Shown here: in pieces, positions 1 to 9,097 of the stretch
Position numbering within the stretch: the first letter of the stretch is position 1
Layout: each line of letters opens with the position of its first letter
Origin: Ariolimax columbianus
Lineage: Eukaryota > Mollusca > Gastropoda > Stylommatophora > Arionidae
Direction of reading: 5' to 3'
NCBI GenBank assembly: GCA_036924085.1
Contig: JAVGWX010000003.1
Location: forward strand, 127,578,974 to 127,642,973
Length of the DNA: 64,000 bases
Program-made: the position numbers and the translations under genes
Notes under the pieces: model-generated
Database searches by the model: none
Seen by the model: only the letters and a program-made list of their open reading frames with translations
Told to the model about the DNA's origin: nothing

Positions 1-1845
1 AAGTCGTTTAACCTCCTTGCATGTCCAGAGTATACAGTCCAGTTTTCGCAAGCGTATAGTAGGGTTGGAATGATGGTTGTACAGTAGACTTTGAGTTTGA
101 TCTTGATGCTGATGCCACGCGTGCCTAGACCATCGAGCGCATTCTACCAAATGCTGTGCTGGCCTTTGCTATTCTGCTTGGCACCTCATCGTCTAGGCTG
201 ACAGATCTCGACAGCGTGCTGCCAATATATGTGAATTTGTCTACGGCATTCAGCGTCTTCCCGCTGACTGTAGTCTCTCTTTTTTGACATTTATGGACAG
301 GCTAACATTTTCGCATGCGGCAGAGAACCGGTCCATTCCAACCTGCATGTTCAGTTCTGAGTTGCTCATTAAAGCGCAGTCGTCAGCAAATACACGTTCC
401 CTGATTATGTCGCTAGCCACTTTGGTTTTGGCCTTCATTCTTCTGGGATTGAGTAACTTGCCATTTGTGCGGTACTTTATGGGTATTCCAAGCTCCAGTT
501 ATCTGAAGGCGTCTATCATCGTGGCCGCGAACATCATGCTGAACAAAGTCGGGGCGAGTACACATCCTTGTTTTACTCCGTTTGATACTAGAAACGTTTT
601 AGAGATTGCACCGCTGTCCAGTACACGAGCACATATGCCTTCGTTTAGCTGTTTCACCATGGTTATGAACTTGTTGGGGCAGCCAAACTTGGAAATTATC
701 ATCTACAGCCCTCCTATGTTTACTGTATCAAATGCCTTTGTCAAATCAATAAATGTGATGTACAAGGCCTGATTTTGTTCCCGACACGTCTCTTGTACTT
801 GGCGAGCGGCAAAAATCATGTCCACTGTTCCTCTTCCGGCTCTGAATCGACATTGGCTTTCTAGGAGGTGGTGGCTTTGTTCAAGGTGTTTGTTGAGCCT
901 GTTTAGCAGTAAGCGCTAGGATCTTGCCTGTTACGGATAGTAGCGATATTCCACGATGATTGTCGCATTCCTGGCGGTTGCCTTTTTTTGTGTACAGGTG
1001 AACGATTGAGGCGTCCTTTAGCTCCTGCGGAATTTTTCCTTCAGCCCACATGTGGCAGAAGAGTTCAGTGATCCTACTGGTGAGGGATGGGCCAGCTGTC
1101 TTATATACCTCTGCTGGTATTGCATCAGCACCTGGAGCTTTTCCTATAGATAGTGAACTGATTGCCCTGTCGTCTTCCTCCTCAGTGATGACTTCATCCA
1201 ACGCCAGGTTCAGTTCCACCCGCGGCATTCGCCGGATGGCCTCTTCATTTATGGACGATGGGTGGTTTAGTATTTTGCAGAAGTGGTCTGCCCATCTGTC
1301 TAGAATCTGAACCTTATCTGTTAGCAGTGCCCCATCCGCACTGCAAACTGGAGTATTACTAGAGGGCTGCGGGCCGTAGAGAGATTTCAGTGCCTCGTAA
1401 GACCGTTTGGTGTCATGACGCTTGGCGAACATCTCAATTTCGTCAGCTATTTTGCTGAGCCAGGAGTCTTGCATCTCTCTAAGCCTGGTCTGTACAGCCT
1501 AGCAAAAGCAGTCTCGAAGTCTGCTTTTGCTGCCGGAGATGGTGTTTTCCTCTGGTATTCCCTGTGCGCTTCATGTTTTGCATCGAGAAGGCCCTGTATT
1601 TCCAGATCGTTCTCATCAAACCAGTCCTGATGCTTGCGCGTGAGTGGGCCAATGTGTTTAACAGCTGTATCGTTGAGTGTGTTTCTCAATGATGCCCAGT
1701 TCTCTTCGATGTCGTTCTTTTCAAAACGAAGCTCAGATAGTCTGCCTTCAAGCTCTTCCTGGAAGCCGCCTCTCGTGGGCTCGTATTTCAGCTGAGAGAC
1801 ATTTAGCCTCCTCTGTGGTTTCTTTCCCTGGAGGCGCATTTTGGT
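1..1845 (-). pseudogene. LINE family A copy 1: reverse transcriptase part
   Basis: Decayed non-LTR retrotransposon polyprotein read on the minus strand; its 3' end lies before the window start. From high to low coordinates one can read the linker between endonuclease and RT (about 1447-1840, with HQDWFDENDLEIQ), the RT fingers (KAPGADAIPAEVYK and DNHRGISLLSVTGKIL, 950-1150), the palm around VDLTKAFDTVN and GVKQGCVLAPTLFSMMF (530-780), the catalytic motif C FADDCAL (near 370-395) and the thumb (DKFTYIGSTLSRS). Stops and frameshifts break it into pieces of 62-197 codons, so it is a pseudogene. In this family the enzyme would nick target DNA and reverse transcribe its own RNA. The endonuclease that should precede it is found inverted next door at 1851-2309. 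The exact clade (RTE-like or other) is not resolved. Confidence 0.88.
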
Positions 1846-1850
1846 ATACA

Positions 1851-2310
1851 ACACTTATCAGTGCATACGCACCCACAATGACAAATCCTCAGGAAACAAA
1901 AGATAAGTTTTATGAGGACCTTGAGGCGCTCATCGCTGCAGTCCCCAAATCTGACAAACTGATCATCCTCGGTGATTTTAACGCTAGGGTTGGCACAGAC
2001 CCTACAGCCTGGGAGGGGGCCATTGGCAGATATGGTATCGGAAAATGCAATAGTAACGGACTGTTCCTTCTGAGAACATGTGCCGCAAATAAACTACTCA
2101 TTACAAACACAGCTTTCCGACTTCCTGTGCGAAATAGAACCACATGGATGCACCCAAGGTCCCGCTACTGTCACCTCATTGACTACATTATCAGCAGACG
2201 TAGGGATCGAGCGGATGTTATGGTAACGAAGAGCATGTGTGGTATAGAATGTTGGACCGACCATCGACTTGTCATTGCCAAGCTAAACTTCAAGATCCAA
2301 CGAAAAATGA
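1851..2310 (+). pseudogene. LINE family A copy 1: inverted endonuclease part
   Basis: Plus-strand fragment of an exonuclease-endonuclease-phosphatase (APE-type) domain. It begins mid-domain at LISAYAPTMTNP, continues through the catalytic-region motif KLIILGDFNARVGTD (about 1955-2000), GKCNSNGLFLLRTCA, TTWMHPRSRY and LIDYIISRRRDR, and ends with the SDH-type motif CWTDHRLVIAKLN near 2255-2290. The N-terminal third of the domain is missing. The frame stays open from 1677 to 2321, but the part before 1851 is only the antisense of the neighbouring RT. The fragment ends at AAAATG (2304-2309), exactly where the minus-strand RT part begins with the same AAAATG (near 1838-1843), so both belong to one inserted element with an internal inversion. 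Confidence 0.88.
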
Positions 2311-2321
2311 TGACCTGTTAA

Positions 2322-3540
2322 CACAACGATTATAGGCATTTAGGAGAAGGGTGATACGCCGGCAAAGAAAATAGCAGAAGTGTGTATAACCAGCGAGCTA
2401 TAGGAACAATCTGTAGCCATACTGATCGACATCTCCTGGAAGAGACAGTGCACATTTTGGTGTTTCAGAAGTGCAGTAATGTCGATTTAACATAACTGAG
2501 CATAACAGTTTACACTAATGCAAACTATATACCTACATCTCCAATCTAGCAGACTTCCGGTGTGCCTGAAAGCATTGGAACAGATGCTGTACTATTTGAT
2601 TTAGCCATCTTCGACTGTCAGATGTTTTAATATTTGAAAGTAGTATGATGTTAGGCATAGAACCATTATTGAGTGGCATTAGAGGAGAAACTGTTTCAAG
2701 CACATGAATCATTCACGAATATAATTAATGACCCCATTCGTTCGTGATTTCGAAATATTCATTCATTTTATTCAGACGACGATTGATTGTCTTTCATTCC
2801 TGCGCATTCTGTGAATTGCTGATGATTCACCCATTGATTTCTATCCCGAGACCCGACTTAGAGAAGATTACCACACATTGGGATCTCCCTCGACGTCCTC
2901 TGTCTCCAAACTCTTCACAGCAGCGCATACTTTCATGGCGAAGACGTCATAAAACATAAAAGCTTTGAAACCAGGAGATGCGTATCTTGGAAAAGATATA
3001 TATGATAATATACGTATATTATAGCACACATCATGCAGAGAAAACTCGGTGGTAGTTCTACATGATAGCTTCCCTAGAGACGGCAGCTCTTACAAGAAAC
3101 AGCTACTGCATTTCAGGTAGACTGAGAACAGTCAAAACCTAGGAGAACGTGCAACAATAAAAAAAAAAAGAATGGTAAAGACATATGCACTAGACCACCA
3201 GGGACATAACAGAATACAACGTAACCTGCCCCAGTCAGGTAGACAGAAAAATAGACTGTACCTTGACGGGGTGCAGGAAACCGAACGGCAATGTCAGGAA
3301 CCTTGCGCTGACTGCTGCCTATATTATAGTTATTTGGTTGAAGAGAGACAGGAAAACAACACAAACAATACACTTAAACAAGAGAGAAGGTAAATTAGAT
3401 ATACACATGTCTTACTTCTCAGAACACTATAAAACTGTCACGTGAATTGGGTGGGGTCTGTAAGCTAGAGTAATGTTAATTTTACCATATGTATTATGTC
3501 ATTATCACTCTTAGATTTTGTCAATGTCACACTAAGAGTA
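2322..3540. other. No gene recognised; AT-rich spacer
   Basis: I see no supported gene. There is an AT-rich patch with alternating TA near 2994-3022 and a short A run at 3159-3169. The stretch 3372-3416 (aacaagagagaa ... tacttctca) resembles 11769-11810, so part of it may be an uncharacterised dispersed repeat. The short open frames of 71-86 codons look like chance. Confidence 0.4.
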
Positions 3541-4905
3541 TGTCACGACCCCGATACGAGTAAACCAGTCCCCTACACTGAGAGTATGTCAGTCCCCTAC
3601 ACTTAGAGTATGTCAGTCCCCTACACTTAGAGTATGTCAGTCCCCTACACTTAGAGTATGTCAGTCCCCTATACTTAGAGTATGTCAGTCCCCTATATTG
3701 AGAGTATGTCAGTCTCCTACACTGAGAGTATGAAGTCCTCTACACTTAGAGTATGTCAGTCCCCTATACTTAGAGTATGTCAGTCCCCTATACTGAGAGT
3801 ATGTCAGTCCCCTACACTGAGAGTATGTCAATCCCCTACACTGAGAGTATGAAGTCCCCTACACTGAGAGTATGTCAGTCCCCTACACTGAGAGTATGAA
3901 GTCCCCTACACTTAGAGTATGTCAGTCCCCTACACTTATAGAATGTCAGTCCCCTACACTGAGAGTATGTCAGTCCCCTACACTGAGAGTATGTCAGTCC
4001 CCTTCACTTAGAGTATGGCAGTCCCCTACACTTAGAGTATGTCAATTCCCTACACTTAGAGTATGCCATTCCCCTACACTGAGAGTATGCCAGTTCCCTT
4101 CACTGAGAATATGTCAGTCCCCTACACTTAGAGTATGTCAGTCCCCTACACTTAGAGTATGCCAGTCCCCTACACTGAGAGTATGTCAGTTCCCTTCACG
4201 GAGAGTATGTCAGTCCCCTTCACTTAGAGTATGGCAGTCCCCTACACTTAGAGTATGTCAATTCCCTACACTTAGAGTATGCCATTCCCCTACACTGAGA
4301 GTATGCCAGTTCCCTTCACTGAGAATATGTCAGTCCCCTACACTTAGAGTATGTCAGTCCCCTACACTTAGAGTATGCCAGTCCCCTACACTGAGAGTAT
4401 GTCAGTTCCCTTCACGGAGAGTAAGTCAGTCCCCTACACTTAGAGTATGTCAGTCACATACAATGAGGGTATGTCAGTCCCCTACACTGAGAGTATGAAG
4501 TCCCCTACACTGAGAGTATGTCAGTCCCCTACACTGAGAGTATGAAGTCCCCTACACTTAGAGTATGTCAGTCCCCTACACTTAGAGTATGTCAGTCCCC
4601 TACACTTAGAGTATGTCAGTCCCCTACACTTATAGAATGTCAGTCCCCTACACTGAGAGTATGTCAGTCCCCTACACTTAGAGTATGTCAGTCCCCTACA
4701 CTTAGAGTATGTCAGTCCCCTACACTTAGAGTATGTCAGTCCCCTACACTTAGAGTATGTCAGTCTCCTACACTTAGAGTATGTCAGTCCCCTACACTTA
4801 GAGTATGCCAATCACCTACACTTAGAGTATGTCAGTCCCCTGCACTTAGAGTTTGTCAATCTCCTACACTTAGAGTATGTCTGTCCCCTACATTTAGAGT
4901 ATGTC
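3541..4905. repeat. 24-bp minisatellite, left block
   Basis: About 57 tandem copies of a 24-bp unit containing CCCCTACACTTAGAGTATG. Because 24 is a multiple of three, long open frames run through it (3872-4498 and 4518-5057 plus; 4521-4811 minus), encoding SPTLRVCQ-type octapeptides. I regard these as by-products. Some units are 23 bp (gtatgaagtcc instead of gtatgtcagtcc), which breaks the frame. A nine-unit higher-order repeat of 216 bp is visible: the variant unit with CCCCTTCACTTAGAGTATGG recurs at 3995 and 4211, with the intervening variants in the same order. The array ends abruptly at the 3' end of a LINE. Confidence 0.95.
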
Positions 4906-6935
4906 AGCGGCCGCTGCCTGTGACTCTTCTGGTCGGAGATTGGTCTATTTTTTTATTATGTCTTCCCACCTCTTTTTTGGGACGGCCTCTTCGTCGTCTG
5001 CCATGCACCTTTCCGTGGAGGAACGTATTTGCAAAACCTTTTGATCTCGATATGTGACCGTACCAAGCGAGTTTTCTTCTTTTGACAGTTGCCAAGAGGT
5101 CTTCCAAGGCCCTTTTGCTGTTGTATTTCTATCTCGTATTTCCTCATTTGTAACTCGATCTTTGTACATGACGTTTAAAAGTATCCGGAAAAAGCTCATC
5201 TCCAAGGGATGTATCCTTCGCTGAAGGTCAGCTGTAACTGTCCCTGTCTCACAAGCATAGATGAATATTGACACGACCAATTTACGCATTAATCTGATTT
5301 TCGTGCATAGCGCTAACCGTTTATCTTGCCAGATTTTGTTAAGCCGTGCAAGCGCCGCTATTGTCTGTGCTATTCTGGTCAACACCTCACATTTTGATCC
5401 TTCATCACTGACAATTGAACCCAGATATTTAAAACGGTCAACCACTTCGAGTTCCTGGCCATTAGCTTTTATCATGCTGTTGAAGCCCTTGGCGTTGTTG
5501 CTCATTAATTATGTCATTCCAAGGTTTATCGCCATACCATAGTCAAGAGCTGTTTCATCGAGCCTTCTGACCCATTCTTGGAGCTCTGCTTCTGAACCCG
5601 TCAACCCGTCGATGTCATCTGCAAATCGTAGATTGGTAATCGTTCGGCCTCCTATCTTGACAGTACCAACGCGACCTCCAAGTGCCTCACTCATAATTCC
5701 CTCAAGAAATATATTGAAAAGAGTTGGAGAGAGTGTACAACCCTGTCTCACACCAACTGATGTGCGAAACCAGTCTCCGCGCATTCCCATTCACAAGAAC
5801 TGCGCTGGACGCCTTGTCATACAGGTGTTCAAGGACCTTTATAATATTTCCGTTGAATTTATACATCCTCATAGTTGCAAATAGCACTTTATGCCATCAA
5901 ACGCCTTCTTAAAATCAACAAACACATGAGACAGTTTTTACTGCTGTTCTAGATATTTCTCGCTTAACAGCCGTAAATTAAATATGTTATGTAGTGCTTC
6001 TTCCCTGTCTCAACCCTGCTTGCTCCTCGGCAATGATGTTCTCTGCTTGGGGTTTCAATCGGTCGAGGATTAAATCTAAGCATGATCTTGCTAGTGTTGC
6101 TGATGAGGCTTATTGTTCTGTAATTTTGGCACAGCTTTAGGTTTCCAGACTTAGGTAACGGTATAACCATTGATTTTGTCCATAAGTCCGGCCAGTTTCC
6201 TGTCGCCCATATTTTATTGCAGATGTGTGTCAGGTCTTCCGCCACTACCTCCCCACCTGTCTGTAAAAGCTCTGCTGGTATATTGTCCACGTCGGCCGCC
6301 TTCCCTGTTTTCAATGTCTTTACCGCTGCAGCTACCTCTTCCTTCATTGCCAGTTGCTTATCCTCTATAGTTGTTGGTGTTGGACGGATTGTTTTCTCAG
6401 GTTCGTTCTGTCCCTCATAGTTGTATAACTCGGAACAGTACTCTGTCCATCGTGTCAGTACTTCATTGTCCTCAATAAGGCATTTGCTGCCTTTATCCTG
6501 GATCATAAAGTTCCTGCCTGGTCTTGGTGTTACCAGTTCTTTGACAACCTTGTATGCTCCTTTAGCATCATTTCTGTTTAATTTATCTTCGATGTTTCTT
6601 CATTGCTCACATATTGAAGCTTCTTTCGCCTCTTTAATCTTTTATCGTATCGCTTTCTTTACCTCTTTATATTTGCCGACCTCATCAGGGGGATGATTTT
6701 GGTTTTTCAGTGACCTTCTATCACAATTATCACAAAGGTCTAGAATTTCTTTGGTCATCCATGGCTTACTTTTTGTTTGGTGGCATCCCAGGATCTCTGT
6801 TGCTGTATCAATGAGTGCCGAGTTAAGAGGATGTGACTGTATCGGTATCCAGTACCTCTCCGAGAGCCAAAGGTAGAGCAAATCTCTCTCCTACCCTTGA
6901 TTGGAACACTTCGATGATATTTGGGTCTTTAAGTG
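4906..6935 (-). pseudogene. 5'-truncated LINE splitting the 24-bp minisatellite
   Basis: Minus-strand non-LTR reverse transcriptase, broken by frameshifts. In element order (high to low coordinates): a linker (KPWMTKEILDLCDN, about 6740-6780), RT fingers (GKAADVDNIPAELLQ, 6240-6310, and LCQNYRTISLISNTSK, 6080-6140), motif B (VGVRQGCTLSPTLFNIFLEG, 5690-5760), motif C (NLRFADDIDGLTGSE, 5600-5640), thumb (VDRFKYLGSIVSDEGSK, 5380-5440) and the C-terminal tail (RRKLAWYGHISRSKG, 5020-5080). No endonuclease is present, so it is 5'-truncated. The sequence type matches the endonuclease-reverse transcriptase LINEs abundant in molluscs and cnidarians. Both ends abut the same 24-bp minisatellite, so it most likely inserted into a pre-existing array. 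Confidence 0.88.
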
Positions 6936-6938
6936 AGT

Positions 6939-7203
6939 CCAGGTCCCCTACAATGAAAGTATGTCAGTCCCCTACAATAAAAGTATGTCAGTCCCCTACA
7001 ATGAGAGTATGTCAGTCCCCTACATTGAAAGTATGTCAGTCCCCTACAATGAGAGTATGTCAGTCCCCTACAATGAGAGTATGTCAGTCCCCTAAAATAA
7101 GAGTATGTCAGTTCCCTACAATGAAAGTATGTCAGTCCCCTACAATGAGAGTATGTCAGTCCCCTACAATGAGAGTATGTCAGTCCCCTACATTGAAGAG
7201 TAT
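6939..7203. repeat. 24-bp minisatellite, right block
   Basis: About 11 copies of the same 24-bp unit as at 3541-4905, in the same orientation but mostly with the variant CCTACAATGAGAGTATGTC. It resumes directly after the truncated 5' end of the LINE. Plus-strand open frame 6833-7276 and minus-strand 6929-7249 are by-products of the period. Confidence 0.93.
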
Positions 7204-7465
7204 GTCGGTTCCCGTTGTCACTATCACACTGAGAGTATGTCACTATCACACTGTGAGTATGTCACTATCACACTAAGAGTATGTCACTATCACACTGTGA
7301 GTATGTCCCTATCACACTGATAGTATGTCATTATCACACTGTGAGTATGTCACTGTCACACTGAGAGTATGTACCTATCACACTATGAGTATGTCCCTAT
7401 CACACTGAGAGTATGTCACTATCACACTGTGAGTATGTCCCTATCACACTGAGAGTATATCACTA
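7204..7465. repeat. 22-bp minisatellite related to the 24-bp array
   Basis: About 12 copies of a 22-bp unit (cactatcacactgagagta plus tg) that shares the GAGAGTATGTC core with the neighbouring 24-bp unit. Units alternate between actGTGAG and actGAGAG, giving a 44-bp dimer. Similar sequence (cattatcactcttag ... cacactaagagtatgtc) occurs before the left block at 3495-3545, so both blocks were once one composite array. Confidence 0.9.
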
Positions 7466-8311
7466 CCACTCTAAGTCTAAGAGTACATCGTCCGGCACTA
7501 GTGACAGTGCTGGCTAATCTATCTATAGTAGAAGGCTCAACAATGCATGACATTCCTCACTCCACCATTCACACGTCAGAGTATGCTGCTAATGCACGTC
7601 TCATGTTTGCGTCTGTATAACCACCAAATTTGTCACATGAATCTCTATGTATCCTTGCAACGTTTTAGTCCTCCTTCAGAATCTAACAGGTACAAAGGAA
7701 AAGCTTTTGCGATGTTATGAACTGTTTTATAAGTCAGTATCAATTTAAAAAAGAAAAGAAGTATGAAGCCGTTCCACCGTATAGCAACAATGGCAGTGTG
7801 AAATATCGCATGGAAAAAACTCACTCTCCTCGAGACGCGCCAGCGATGGTGTGAGTCGTTTGATTAAATTGTACACACTTAATAGATGATCGAGTCATTG
7901 ATTGACAGGAGGCACTAACAATTCATTACTCACCAAATTACCCCGGGCAGTGCTGAGAACACCAGCCAGAATTTCCACATATATCGCCGCCTTGTCTCTC
8001 ACATAACCTAACGGGTCATTAGGGAGCATCATATCTCGCTGCATTATCAATCGCCTGTCTCCACCGCTGTTTGCCCATCCCCAGCGCTGCTGTCTCTAAA
8101 TTTTCCAGTCAATCTATGAACATTATCTGTCCCAGGCATCATCTATCTTTCTCCCTTTCATGTTTCTTGAACAGCTACCCTTGAGTATAGTGTTGGGTAG
8201 CCCATATTATCTTGACACGTGACTGAAATGTTGGAAGTTGCATGTTTTTAAATCGGCCAGTGGATCTTTATATGGTCGGACATTCTGTTGGATTGTAATA
8301 TCGTATGTTGA
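7466..8311. other. No gene recognised
   Basis: Mixed-composition spacer between the composite minisatellite and a SINE. I see no coding motif, RNA gene or tandem structure. A short purine patch lies near 7748-7760. Confidence 0.4.
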
Positions 8312-8323
8312 CATTTGAGATAT

Positions 8324-8687
8324 CTCCTTCTTCTTCTTCTTCTTCGTTCGTTCTCAATCTCCCACTACCAAACCATGGAAGGACAAGTAGCAGAATGTAG
8401 TCCAGAGAACGGAATGTATTGTGTTGTAGTTTACAGCTTGGCTGCGAAATTTGCACCTTTCGGTCCAACATATCCGACTTCAGCAAGCATTTTTTGAGTA
8501 CCGGGTTAGCATTCCCTCTTCGATCCCTTCTCCTTAGCCAGTCTGCCCTGCTGCAGTCTGTTATCCAGGATCACCTCGTGGAGGTGTAGAAAGGTCTTGG
8601 CAGCTATGGTTCGCTGGCCCTGACGCTAGCAGTCAGCTATGGGTAGCTAACCACTGCAGCTCATGCGCTGCTCAGCATCTTGATCCC
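8324..8687 (-). mobile_element. SINE-like element (family S1) with target-site duplication
   Basis: A 364-bp non-coding dispersed repeat inserted in minus orientation. It is flanked by perfect 12-bp direct repeats CATTTGAGATAT at 8312-8323 and 8688-8699. Its 3' end is a (GAA)n tail, seen on the plus strand as CTT repeats at 8326-8345. Related copies lie at 57204-57563 (full length) and 24270-24432 (5'-truncated). Shared landmarks on the plus strand are TTCGTTCTCAATCTCCC, TTTGCACCTTTCGG, GTACCGGGTTAGCATTCC and CTGGCCCTGACGCTAGCAG. The internal part TGCTGAAGTCGGAT also occurs in the tRNA-headed SINE at 60764-61030, implying a shared core. I see no clear tRNA-like head in this family. Confidence 0.88.
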
Positions 8688-8861
8688 CATTTGAGATATG
8701 ATATTTGAGCGTTGCTCCGAGAATTTGTCTGAAGCATTTCAAGTTCATTTCTTGGATTTCTCATTCTAAATCAGCATTTAATGTTCATGTTTCACATATT
8801 TTCAGAGAGAACCGAGGTCTGCATTAACCTGACAAGTGCTTCTATGGACTTTTAAGGGATG

Positions 8862-8948
8862 AATGCTTAGAATGCATTGCCACAGGAAGTAGTGGAGGCA
8901 GGGACAATTACAGTATTTAAAAATAAATTGGATGCGAATAGTTTTTAG
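8862..8948 (+). pseudogene. CR1/L2-like LINE, C-terminal end of RT
   Basis: Short plus-strand coding relic, in one frame: NALPQEVVEAGTITVFKNK then LDANSF and a stop at 8946-8948. The W-N-x-L-P-x-x-V-V ... F-K-x-x-L-D signature is the conserved C-terminal end of many CR1/L2-type and related LINE reverse transcriptases. The expected tryptophan codon TGG is TAG at 8868-8870, a point mutation. Downstream to about 9030 is the probable 3' UTR, ending in a short taagttagttaagtta repeat. The rest of the element is absent, as is typical of 5'-truncated copies. Confidence 0.75.
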
Positions 8949-9097
8949 AGCAAGGTAATGCAAATGAAACTGGTTGTATACAGACTCTGCAGAGTCTTCT
9001 AAACCAATATAAAGACATTAAGTTAGTTAAGTTATGTCACTAGCGGAGTTCAAGTTTGCAATTCTGATTGGCTATGGTCGTAGCTCATTATGGCCAC

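Noticed and set aside
881..1474. Host gene similar to the craniofacial development protein 2-like models found in many animal annotations
   Set aside because: Those models are generally mis-annotated LINE open reading frames; here RT motifs and order identify a LINE.
1677..2321. Single 214-codon endonuclease gene
   Set aside because: The first ~58 codons are antisense of the adjacent RT; only 1851-2309 is endonuclease, and it is a truncated LINE fragment.
3872..5057. Long open frames encoding SPTLRVCQ repeats as a possible repeat protein
   Set aside because: The period is eight codons so frames stay open by default; units of 23 bp break the frame, there is no non-repeat domain, and the C-terminal part is antisense LINE.
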